From Protopterus annectens (lineage: Eukaryota; Chordata; Ceratodontiformes; Protopteridae): DNA of 64,000 nucleotides. Under the pieces are notes generated by a model. The model was given only the letters and a program-made list of their open reading frames with translations, was not told the DNA's origin and did no database searches. The stretch spans positions 610,994,070 through 611,058,069 of the forward strand of contig NC_056748.1 of the NCBI RefSeq assembly GCF_019279795.1, given 5' to 3'. The translations under genes were made by a program, and so were the position numbers. Each line of letters opens with the position of its first letter. The stretch's first letter is position 1. Positions 55,236 through 64,000 of the stretch are shown piece by piece.

Positions 55236-55469
55236 CCTATTAGTGTCTGTGGATACTGAAACGTATGCAGAGCATGCAAGACAGTTTTGCGAACACAAAA
55301 ATAAGAAGCAAACACAAATGCACGTAGCTGAATATTGAATCCACATCCCTCGAACAAATGACATTTAAAACCCCGTGCCCATATTCTGTTGTAGTGTTGC
55401 TAGTTATACCAAGTGGAAGCGAAACACATCCTGTTAGCGTGCCACCAATAGCTAAGTCTAGCCCAATGG

Positions 55470-56010
55470 TCAGGGTTACCACCTGTCCCACATTGTGAGG
55501 GACAGTCCCCCTCTGGGCAGTTGTGTCCATACCAAAACCATTATAAATGTAAAATATCCTGTGATCGTAAGACATAATTATGTCCCACATCTTATGTAAT
55601 AGTCACATACAATAGTTATTTCCATATGTAACATACCTACATGTTACAAGAAATATAATAAGCAAGTAAACGAAACAGAAGAAGCAGCTAAACTGCTACA
55701 ACAATAGGTTCATAGGTTCATAGATTAGTACTAAGCTAACTGCCCTTGTGAGCCATTTTAAGCCTAGCCAGTTATCCCTTGTGAGACTCAAACCCTGCAC
55801 CTTGCATTTGTAAGGCAAACACCTTAACCATTAGGTCACCCTCCCAACCCCATAAGCTTACATTTAGGCATAAAACAAAAGTACTATCCGTTGTACTGAC
55901 CGTGGGTATGTGTTGGCCTGTAAAATCTGATGTGTGTCCCGAATATATCCCATCCTGGCCATATGAAAAAGTGGCAACCCTACCAATGGTCAGAGCATTC
56001 GCCCAAAATC
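55470..56010. repeat. unknown dispersed repeat, copy 1 (with SINE)
   Basis: Aligns with 57055-57425: GTGAGGGACAGTCCC, TGTGATCGTAAGACATAATT / TGTGATTGTAGGAAATAATT, GTACTGACCGTGGGTATGTG and CCTACCAATGGTCAGAGCAT. It is longer than copy 2 only by a SINE at 55703-55849. Family unknown to me; non-coding. Confidence 0.85.
55703..55849 (-). mobile_element. tRNA-derived SINE with CR1-type tail
   Basis: Minus-strand SINE. Head: box-B-like GGGTTTGAGTCTCACA with upstream TGGTTAAGGTGTTTGCC (box-A region). Tail: GGCTAGGCTTAAAATGG ... GGGCAGTTAGCTTAGTA, then TATGAACC octamers, nearly the same as the last ~75 bp of CR1 copy C (35190-35265). The same locus in the paralogous repeat at 57055-57425 lacks it, which gives the exact insertion boundaries (an AAT/AT at the edges). 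Confidence 0.85.
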
Positions 56011-57054
56011 TGCCCATTTGCGGTCCAAGGCGTCCTAGTCAGGATGGGCCAAAGATGAATGGGTATTACCCTGGTCTACCTACCATGTCATGAAAGATAA
56101 GTATTTGCGTGTACCTATGTGTGTGATGTACAGCATGTGGAAGGTGAAAAATGCTAGAGTAGTCCTCACAACCATACAGGTATCAGGGAAATGTAGTGTA
56201 TGCAATTTGTTCCCTTGACCGTGCCATGGACCATCAACCAGAGAAGGGATGGATGGAGTGTGTGGAATATGGGTGTGGGGGGGACAGGTAATGTAATAAT
56301 TCACTAAGGGGAGACTGTGTTGGATGCACAATAGGTGAACTGGAGGTGTATGAAGGGAGCAGTGGGTGAATCAGAAAGAAACACAAAGAAATACAACCTG
56401 ACAGGCCATACTGTAGAACACAATCCCACAAACATATGAATATTAAAATGTGCGATACACATGTACAGAAACGTCACCAGCTCATACCCACATAATGGTC
56501 TGGACAGAAATGAGCCATCCAACTACAACACACCTGGATGCATAATTGAATACCCATCATCCCCTCTACAGCACACAACCCCCCATTCCTGAACGTCCAC
56601 CAAATCCAGCCATACTCGGGCTGCTAGCTTGGCGCAGCCATATCTGCACATAGTGAGCACTACTCATATCTAGTAGGCAGTCTCACTCTAGGCAGTGTCA
56701 GGATTGCAAACTGTGTATCCCTTGCATGTAAAACCCTATCACATTTTCGTAAATCCAAAAATATCGAAGGTTATTGGCTTATTCAATTTTTGGATATCCC
56801 TCATGGGATAAGTATCCTGTGTAAACATCAGACTTGATATCACAACACGATGTCCAGTCCTGTAGACATCTGGACACAAGTTGTATGTGCAGTAGTGATT
56901 CACGAGACTGCTCAGCCTCCAGCCGGTCATGCAGAACTTACTACCCGGGATTAAACACCTGACCGTGATGCATGGCTCCCCACATGAATTTTCGAGAATA
57001 TATACTTTACACATTCGCATAGTGGCAGTTGTATATAGGGTGATTAAGGTACTG
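56011..57054. other. no recognisable gene
   Basis: Unassigned sequence between the two repeat copies; short open frames without motifs. Confidence 0.4.
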
Positions 57055-57425
57055 ACATAAGCAGGGTACCTCCTGCCCCACTTTGTGAGGGACAGTCCCT
57101 GTTTGGGTAGGTGTGTCCTGACCAAAAATAATACAATGGCAAATCTCCTGTGATTGTAGGAAATAATTATGTACCATATTTCATGTAACAGTTGCCTAAA
57201 ACAGTTATTTCTGTATGTAAAATACGTAAATCTTACAAGAAACAGAATAAGCAACTAAACTGCTACAAGAATAAGCTCTCATCTAGGAAAATAAGTAAAG
57301 TTCTAAACCCTGTACTGACCGTGGGTATGTGTTGGCCTGAAAAATCTGCTGTGTGCTGAATATATCCCATCCTGGCCATATGAAAATGTGGCAACCCTAC
57401 CAATGGTCAGAGCATTCGCACAATA
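57055..57425. repeat. unknown dispersed repeat, copy 2 (empty of SINE)
   Basis: Paralog of 55470-56010; see that entry. Lacks the SINE. Confidence 0.85.
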
Positions 57426-57564
57426 ACTGGTCAGCCTCTTAACCCCACCTAAAACCAGTGACCTTTGGGGGAAAGGTGTTAAATTATACTGAATGAATAA
57501 TGACAATAATTAAGAGTAATAGATGTCTTTTACTTCAGAAAATAAGTAATGTTATGTGATCCTA

Positions 57565-57700
57565 TCTCGCCTACATTCTGACTGATGGGTTCGGAGCCGA
57601 TCCTCGGCTCCGACTCGGCACGCTTATGCCAAAGAGCGAAGTCTCTTATTGGCTGAGCTTACTATATCCCAGGATGCACCACTACCAGTCCCCCAGATCT
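57565..57700. repeat. DIRS 3 left inverted terminal repeat
   Basis: From TCTCGCCTACATTCTG to CCCCCAGATCT; by eye a perfect reverse complement of 63610-63745. Contains two head-to-head copies of the GGAGCCGA/TCGGCTCC word (TCGGAGCCGATCCTCGGCTCCG). Confidence 0.95.
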
Positions 57701-58100
57701 CGTTTGCCGCTAACAAGCAAAGACGTGGTCTCGAGCTGGCTGAGCTAAGTAGTGTTTTTCACTTACTTTCCTGTCAGGGATGTCCTAGATATTTCAACAA
57801 AAAGCTGTTTTAACGGCTATTTCGTCTTTTTGTGTATGACTGGATATTTTTGTGAAGTATTTGTGTGGTGATTATGCCTTTTTTTCTGACTAGAGGTTCC
57901 CTTTCAGTTGAAGGGCCTTCCCCTGTCAGTCACTTTGTCTTCAAGTTCCGTTTTTTATTTAAGGGTTCTTGGATCCTTTCTAGTTTTTCTTTGTGACAGT
58001 TCTTGGTTATAAAAAAAAAAAAAAAAGAGAGAGAAAAGTTTTTTCTCTGTGATAGTTAGTGTGTTTTGTTTTTGGCTGTTACACTTGATTGGTTGCCATA
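57701..58100 (+). promoter_or_regulatory. DIRS 3 leader
   Basis: Non-coding leader between the left terminal repeat and the gag start, T-rich (runs of TTTT), with an A16 tract at 58011-58026. It would hold the promoter and RNA start. No TATA box was assigned. Confidence 0.4.
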
Positions 58101-60416
58101 ATGTCACAGGCTCCTAGGCCTTCAGGTTTTAAGAAGTGCACTAAGTGCAGCTTCAAAATGTCTATTACAGATGACCACTCTCTCTGTGTGTACTGTTTGG
58201 GCGCCAAACATCTGCAGGAGTCCTGTAGCGTGTGTCACGCGTTTTCCTCGAGGGTCCTCCAAGAGAGGAAAAATAAACTTATTTTAAAAGGCCTTATTAA
58301 ACCCTCATTTGAAGAGGCATTAGCTTCCTCTCCTTCTCCTGCTAAAGAAAGGCGCCGGCTCCGACCAGTCCGTCGGAACCGATCGCCAAAAGACATAGGC
58401 AGGCTTCTCCTTGGCTCCACGGACTTGGAGCCGAGGCGAACGGTCTGCCTCGATGCCTCCAGCCTCGACTCCTCTGGGTTCGGAGCCGACGGCTGGGGCA
58501 TCAAGAGGCGGGTCACCTTCATCGGCTCCACTGATCTTGGAGCCGATGAAGGTTGTCCGCTCAGACACTTCCTCCTCGGCGCCGAAGCCCTCTTCAGCAC
58601 CGAAGGAAATTGGTTTGGACACTCCTTCGGCGCCGATAATTGTCGAGTCGATTCGGAGCCGGTCCCCTAGTCCCTTGGAGCCGTTGGAGAGGCCTACTCG
58701 GACCCATTCGGTCTCTTCCAGGTCATCAAGGATGTCAGATTCGGACATAGACAGGGTGCTCCAAAGACTTTTCCAGTCCCCAGTCTTTCAGAAATTTGTT
58801 TCGGCTCCGACCATATTGGCTTCGGAGCCGATAGCCCATTCCATTGCCATTCCTCCTCCGACCGCTTCAGCTCCATCGGAGCAGGTGCTGATGGAGGCAG
58901 TGGAGATCCTAGGGTCGGCTCCGACCCTTACTCCAACCCCGGCCTTCGGGTCCGAGTTTAGCACACGGACTTCTTCGGCCGGACCCGGGGGTGACGTTTC
59001 GGGACCAATGCTGTCGGTTCCAAGCCTCCCTCTCGGTGCTTCGCCGGGACTTCCGTCTGCTATCATGGCTCCGGAGACTGGACCCTCCCAGGATTCTGGG
59101 GGTCCGGCCTTCAGAGCTATGAGGAGTGCCTTGGCCAAGTCTTCTTCGGCCATCTCTACGGCTTTACCGGCACCTTCCCTGGGCATGGAGACTGGGTCTT
59201 TGGCAGTTACCCTGTCTCTAGGCAGCGGAGCCCCGGGGCCTGAGGTTACCCCACTGGGGGTTCCCCTCCTCCTGAGGGTCTTTCGGAGTTGTCTTCGGAG
59301 GAGCCCCCAAGGAAGAGATCATGCAAGAGGAAGCACGTGGACTCCCCCGATGAGTCTCTTACATCGGACACTGATCTTGATGATGCGTAGGGGTCCCCAA
59401 AGTCGTCCTCGGATGATGTCTCATTTGCAGACATTCTAGAGATCCTCAAGCAACGAGGTGGCTGGAATTCCAAACCCCCCTCCGCTGATGAGTCGGTGTT
59501 CCTCAAGGCCTTCGGGGCTCAGCCCTCCGCCTCCTGGGTGTCTCTGCCCTTCGACGAGCTCCTGGATTTGGTTTGTCGGAGGGCGTGGGAACATCCAGAT
59601 ACTGTGGAACCAGTGCCTTCTCGCCCTAACAAATTTTTGTCTGCCCCACCCGAGAAGGAGTTCTTAACGAAAGGCGTGGCTGTAGATGCCATGGTGGTGG
59701 CATCTGCTACCCAGCAGGACGTGGCAGAGGCTTCAACGTCCATCCATCCTCCTAATAAGGAGTCTAGGAGCATGGACCGGTACGGGAAGCGCACCCTGAC
59801 TTCAGCGGCCTTTACTCTGAGGTCCCTGAATTATTTGGCACATTTCACCAGACTACAGAGGGATCTGGTCAAGGAGCTCTCAGACTCCCTCTCAGGTAAC
59901 CTACCTGAGCAGCTAGCCCAGTCGGTTAGCTCTCAGTTGGCTATCCTTACCTCGATTTCTAACTCGCCCATGAGGCTCATTTCATATGCGGCCGAAGGGG
60001 CGGGCAGAGCGGCAGGCACAGGCGTGGCTCTACGGAGACAAGCCTGGCTCCGTTTGTGTCATTTCGCGGAGGCCTTCAAGTCTTCCTTTGCCGACGCTCC
60101 CTTTGATGGGTCCTCTTTGTTTGGACCCAAGGTAAAAGACACTCTTACCCGCTGTGAGCAGGAGGGAAAGACTTTATCTGCCGTAGGAGCATGTTATTTC
60201 ACTCCCTTTCAGCCTTATCCCAAGGCTAAAAGAGGAGGGAAGATGTGGTTCCGCAAATCACAGAAATTCTTTCCTCAACAGCAGGAAGATTCCCCTTCCA
60301 GAGGCAGAGGACGGGGAAATTTTTCTGGGAGACGCCGTCCCAGAGGCGGCAGAGGCCCCCACAACACTGGAGACCGCGAGTCCTTTCGTGGCTCTTCAGC
60401 CTCCCACACTCCATGA
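58101..60416 (+). pseudogene. DIRS 3 gag-like protein, frameshifted
   Basis: Gag-like protein. Start at 58101 (MSQAPRPSGFKKCTKC), aligned with DIRS 2. N-terminal cysteines: KKCTKCSFKM and CVYCLGAKHLQESCSVCHAF (putative zinc-binding). Around 58390 the frame shifts into 58411-59439, Ser/Ala/Pro/Glu-rich with many SAP and SEP triplets and SDSDIDRVLQRLFQSPVFQK. Around 59260 it shifts again; the next frame includes RKRSCKRKHVDSPDESL (basic nuclear-localisation-like), a TAG at about 59389, then DVSFADILEILKQRGGW, AAEGAGRAAGTGVALRRQAW, FDGSSLFGPKVKDTLTRC and an Arg/Gly-rich tail (SRGRGRGNFSGRRRPRGG) to 60416. It overlaps the start of the RT frame. Confidence 0.85.
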
Positions 60417-61550
60417 GGGATTGCCCGGCTGTGCTGCTCCAGAGCCAGTCGGGTGCCGTTTTGCCAAGCACCTAAAAGCCTGGGAGTCTATTACTCAGGA
60501 CAGATGGGTGCTTCGGATTATTGCCAGAGGTTACACCATTCCCTTCACACACTCACCCCCACCGTCCAAAAAAATCCTGGACCCACCACCCAGTCAAAGG
60601 GAAATTGCAGCCGTAGAAGCTTCAAAGCTGCTAGAAAAAGGAGTCATCCAACCGGTCCCCACAGACCAGATCGGATCCGGAAATTACTCAAGGTTCTTTT
60701 AGTGCCAAAAAAGACAGGGGACCTGAGACCCATTTTGGATCTCAGCAAACTAAACCAGTCCGTCATGAAGTCCAAATTCCGAATGGTCACTTTACAATCC
60801 ATTCTCCCATTGTTGGAGAAAGATGTTTGGATGTGCTCCATAGATCTCAAGGACGCCTATTATCACATACCAATACATCAGGCGTCCAGGAGGTATCTGC
60901 GCTTCAGCCTGGGAGACAGTCATTTCCAATTTTGTGCACTGCCCTTTGGTCTCACCACAGCCCCCAGGGTGTTCACCAAGTGTTTGGCAGTAGTGACTGC
61001 TCACCTGAGGAGTCTCGGATTCCAAGTGTTTCCCTATCTGGACGACTGGCTCCTGACTGCCACCACCAGGCATCTACTACTAGAGAACCTACAAGCCATC
61101 ATCTCCCTGGGTGCTTCCCTGGGAATTACATTCAACTGGTCAAAGTCTGTCTTGCTGCCTTCTCAGCGCATAAGATTCATAGGAGCAGAGATAGACTCAA
61201 AATTAATGCGAATCTTCCTTCCTACCGAAAGGATACAAACATTACAAGATCAAGTCCGAGCCCTGCTTCTAAGATCCAAAGCCCCAGCCAGGATGGTCCT
61301 GCAACTTTTAGGTTCAATGTCTGCCACGGTTCTCCTAGTTCCTCTGGCAAGATTGCACATGAGGATTCTTCAGTGGCTGTTATCGACACAATGGTCTTTT
61401 CAGGATCTCCCCCTCAATCATCATATACTGATTACAGAAACGTGCAAACGGGACCTCCGCTGGTGGCTTCTGCCATCCAATCTGAATCAGGGAAGACCCT
61501 TTGTTATATCCCCTCCGGTGGCCACCTTGACAACGGATGCCTCCCAGACG
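60388..61550 (+). pseudogene. DIRS 3 reverse transcriptase
   Basis: RT of DIRS 3. 60388-60702 is the N-terminal frame (KHLKAWESITQDRWVLRIIA to YSRFF), then a one-base shift in the T-run at about 60697 moves to the frame of 60453-62999: LVPKKTGDLRPILDLSKLN, WMCSIDLKDAYYHI (motif A with Asp), QFCALPFGLTTAPRVF (motif B), QVFPYLDDWLL (motif C with both Asp), LRFIGAEID-type block (IRFIGAEIDSKLMRI) and PLARLHMRILQWLLSTQWSF. All catalytic residues are present. It is followed by RNase H after the G-run at 61547-61564. Confidence 0.9.
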
Positions 61551-62319
61551 GGGTGGGGGGGGGCATTGTCTGGGCAGGTCAGTTCAGGGTTCTTGGCTTC
61601 CAAACGAAACATTTCTCCATATCAATGTGTTGGAAATGAGGGCTGTACTTCTGTCCCTACAAGCCCTCCACAAGTTTCTCCCTCAAGGCATTATCGCCAT
61701 CCACACAGACAACATGTCGGTGGTCTGGTATCTAAACAAACAAGGAGGGACCAGATCTTACCCCCTTTGCAGAGAGGCCGTGAGGGTGTGGGAATGGGCA
61801 GTGGCTACCAAGCGCTTCCTGGTAGCGACCCACATTCCAGGAAAATCCAATGTATTGGCAGACAGACTGAGCAGGACTATTCTCTCTCCTCACGAGTGGT
61901 CTCTGAACGAAACAGTAGCAGCTCAGATTTTCAAAAGATGGGGGATTCCGTGCTGCGACCTTTTTGCAACACCACGAAACACGAAGTGCAAAAGGTTCTT
62001 TTCCTTGACCCCGCGTCAAGGGGAGGCAGCTACGGATGCTCTATTCCAACCTTGGCCAACAGGACTGCTTTATGCTTTCCCTCCGATTCCACTCCTCCCC
62101 AAAGTCATCCAGAAAGCTTCCCAATTGGGGACCACAATGATTCTAATTGCTCCGTACTGGCCTCGTCAGGTATGGTTCCCCTACCTACAGAAATATACTC
62201 TGGACGGTCCTTGGTTCTTGGATCTAACTCCGGACCTTCTGGTTCATCAGTCGGGACAACAGCACCAGTCCCTTCACACTTTGAAATTAACAGCTTGGCT
62301 CCTCCACTTCCGACTTTAG
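61500..62319 (+). pseudogene. DIRS 3 RNase H and Dam-like methyltransferase domains
   Basis: Domain pair after RT. First Asp of RNase H is in ATLTTDASQTGWGG, just before the G-run (61547-61564) that shifts the frame. In the next frame: HINVLEMRAVLLSL (Glu), AIHTDNMSVVWYL (Asp), SNVLADRLSR (Asp). The second segment, CCDLFATPRNTK, GLLYAFPPIPLL and MILIAPYWPRQVWFP, matches the methyltransferase-like part of DIRS pol. The frame is open to 62319 and overlaps the recombinase start. If the G-run length is correct, RNase H is not in frame with RT. Confidence 0.85.
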
Positions 62320-63343
62320 TCAGAAATCACACCTTGGACCCGAAAGTTATTCACATTTTATCTTCAGCCCACAAACCCACCACTAAGAAATTGTATCACA
62401 GTAAGTGGAAGAGGTTTGCTATCTGGGCTCAACTCAGAGGCTTAGACCCTATTACTGCCCCGATACCAGAGGTCTTGAAATTTTTAACATCCTTGTTTAA
62501 TCAAGGATCTTTAGTCTCTACTATTAAAGTCCAACTAGCAGCTATCTCCAAATTTCATGATTCCATAGACCCACCATTGATGAGCAGCAGATTATGTAAA
62601 ACTTTCATGAAAGGTGCTGTGCTTTTAAGACCCCCAGTTTTTCATCCTGTGCCTCCGTGGGATCTTGATTTGGTACTTCGTGCCTTAACATCTTCCCCCT
62701 TTGAACCAGCTGCTACATGTGAGTTGAAATATCTGTCTTGGAAAACTGCCTTCTTAATTGCAATTACCTCTGCAAGAAGAGTTTCAGAACTTCAAGCCCT
62801 ATCTATCAAACCACCGTACTTGATTTTTCACAAGGATAGAGTATCACTTAGACCTATTCCATCTTTTGTCCCAAAAGTTTGCTCTAATCTCTGTCTCCAA
62901 CAATCTTTAGAGCTACCAGTTTTCTTCCAAAATTTTCAAACAAAGCGGAATACACCTTCCATACATTGGATGTTCACAGGCAATTGCGCTTCTATCTAGA
63001 TAGGACTCAACAAATTCGGAAAACAGATCAATTGTTTGTGTCCTTTTCAGATAATAAACTGGGTAAAACCATCACTAAAGCTACTATTGCCAAATGGATC
63101 AGAGATTGCATAACTCAAGCTTATTCCTCTTCAAATAAACAACTTACAACATCTGTCAAAGCTCACTCCACTAGAGCTATGGCTACCTCTATTGCATTCC
63201 ATTCCAAGCTCGCTATTTCTGAGATTTGTGCTGCGGCTACTTGGTCCAACCCGCACACTTTCATTTCCCACTATAAATTGGATGTGGCATCTAAAGGACG
63301 AGCATCATTTGGTTCCACGGTACTCAGGAGTGTTTTCCAGTGA
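62230..63343 (+). pseudogene. DIRS 3 tyrosine recombinase
   Basis: Integrating enzyme. N-terminal part, in the same frame as RT, ends at 62999: LSSAHKPTTKKLYHSKWKRF and SLVSTIKVQLAAISKF, then the first catalytic Arg in AITSARRVSELQAL. A frameshift at about 62940-62950 leads to 62966-63343: MDVHRQLRFYLDRTQQIRK, HSTRAMATSIAF (HxxR), ATWSNPHTFISHYKLD (His/Trp region and nucleophile Tyr), ending SFGSTVLRSVFQ and TGA. All catalytic motifs are present; only the shift separates them. Confidence 0.88.
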
Positions 63344-63375
63344 GCCACCCAGGATTTAGGTGCTAGGGATGCTGT

Positions 63376-63475
63376 CCCATCAGTCAGAATGTAGGCGAGA
63401 TAGGATCACATAACATCTTTTAGTTATGTACTCACCATAACTTCAGATGTTTGGGATCCATCTCGCCTACATTCC
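63376..63475. repeat. DIRS 3 internal complementary region
   Basis: Left half (GTAGGCGAGATAGGATCACA) is the reverse complement of the left terminus; right half (AGTTATGTACTCACCATAAC) is the reverse complement of the right terminus at 63760-63785. Joined at about CATAACATCTTTTAG. Bridges both ends, as expected for circle formation. Confidence 0.9.
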
Positions 63476-63609
63476 TAATACCCACCCTCCTTCCCCTGCC
63501 TTGGAGATCAGAAGAGATTGAACGGTTTGGGTTCTACTGTTTTTATCTTGTATCATCTGTCAATGTTATATAAGCAGTGCATGCGTGTGTGCATGTATGC
63601 GGACAAACT

Positions 63610-63745
63610 AGATCTGGGGGACTGGTAGTGGTGCATCCTGGGATATAGTAAGCTCAGCCAATAAGAGACTTCGCTCTTTGGCATAAGCGTGCCGAGTCGG
63701 AGCCGAGGATCGGCTCCGAACCCATCAGTCAGAATGTAGGCGAGA
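63610..63745. repeat. DIRS 3 right inverted terminal repeat
   Basis: From AGATCTGGGGGACTGG to GAATGTAGGCGAGA; exact inverse of 57565-57700 as read by eye. The right end extends a further ~47 bp (to about 63792) that is matched only in the internal complementary region. Confidence 0.95.
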
Positions 63746-63792
63746 TGGATCCCAAACATCTGAAGTTATGGTGAGTACATAACTAAAAGTTA

Positions 63793-64000
63793 ATTCATAT
63801 GCTCTGAATCTGTCAACACGTTTCAAGTTAATAGTACTAATATTGTAAAAGTGTCCGTGATTGTCCCTGATTTGTCCTTGCCTTGTCCCTGTTACTGTTG
63901 AAATTAGTCCAGGAGTGGTTGAGAGGTCTGTACACATATTTACACCAACCAACTGTCACATTTGTTGCCAGTACTGTTGAATACCTGTAGTGAAGTCATA
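63793..64000. other. right flank of DIRS 3
   Basis: Short flank with no recognised feature. It contains repeated TGTCCCTG and TTGTCC words (63858-63893), vaguely like the GGGACAGTCCC block of the repeat at 57055. Confidence 0.4.

Larger units (their letters stand above)
57543..63792 (+). mobile_element. DIRS retrotransposon copy 3, nearly complete
   Basis: About 6.2 kb, plus strand. Left terminal repeat, leader with an A16 run (58011-58026), gag-like ORF (58101-60416), pol with RT, RNase H and methyltransferase-like domains (60388-62319), tyrosine recombinase (to 63343), internal complementary region (63376-63475) and right terminal repeat. The 136-bp core of the terminal repeats (57565-57700 and 63610-63745) appears identical in inverted orientation. 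Outer ends are set by the match of the internal region to both termini (GTTATGTGATCC at left, AGTACATAACTAAAAG at right). Most complete copy in the window. Confidence 0.93.

Noticed and set aside
58235..59186. Minus-strand frames opposite the DIRS 3 gag
   Set aside because: Same reason as above; no motif, and the plus strand has the conserved gag blocks.
1..64000. A host protein-coding gene or retroviral LTR element
   Set aside because: Every frame with recognisable motifs belongs to DIRS, CR1, L1-like, PLE or Harbinger. No gag-pro-pol-env order, primer-binding site or direct LTR pair was found; an exon of a host gene with a very short frame cannot be excluded.

Overview
The window looks like repeat-dense intergenic DNA from a large-genome vertebrate. 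I see no host protein-coding gene, rRNA or canonical tRNA. The mix is DIRS tyrosine-recombinase retrotransposons, CR1 LINEs whose ORF1 carries an SGNH esterase, Penelope-like elements (PLEs), an L1-like LINE, Harbinger/PIF DNA transposons with Myb-like accessory genes, tRNA-derived SINEs and long GT and AT arrays. That mix is typical of amphibians (caecilians, salamanders) and also of lungfishes, coelacanth and some reptiles. The order cannot be fixed from sequence alone; an amphibian or lungfish is my best guess.

Layout. 1-1585: 3' end of DIRS copy 1, with a broken recombinase. 2160-3140: old PLE reverse transcriptase. 4339-13235: a PLE with an inverted copy of its own 3' end at the left, split by a full-structure CR1 (copy A, minus strand, 6232-11920) that has a duplicated ~685-bp 5'UTR monomer. 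13236-17740: mostly unassigned, with two small tandem duplications. 17745-24850: a Harbinger transposase split by DIRS copy 2 (minus, about 18656-24697). 25640-29760: CR1 G (minus) containing an L1-like LINE (minus) that itself contains CR1 H (plus). 30414-31524: a nearly intact Harbinger transposase. 31785-37150: CR1 B (plus) containing CR1 C (plus). 37951-42370: CR1 E (minus), interrupted by a 6-unit tandem array at 39124-40570. 43390-45062 and 50400-52464: two spliced Harbinger accessory genes, minus strand. 45330-47110: two more CR1 pieces around an AATAC repeat. 47140-47660: AT microsatellite. 49640-53330: tRNA-like SINEs and an inverted repeat around the second accessory gene. 54440-55015: 5' relic of a DIRS. 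55470-57425: two copies of an unknown repeat, one holding a SINE insertion. 57543-63792: DIRS copy 3, nearly complete, with a perfect 136-bp inverted terminal repeat.

How the parts relate. The layers give a relative clock: PLE older than CR1 A; Harbinger 1 older than DIRS 2; CR1 G older than the L1-like element, which is older than CR1 H; CR1 B older than CR1 C. The SINE at 55703-55849 ends in the same 3' tail and 8-bp terminal repeat as the CR1 copies, so CR1 is the likely source of its mobility. DIRS 3 looks youngest: its terminal repeats are identical, yet its reading frames carry several frameshifts, at least two of them in homopolymer runs.
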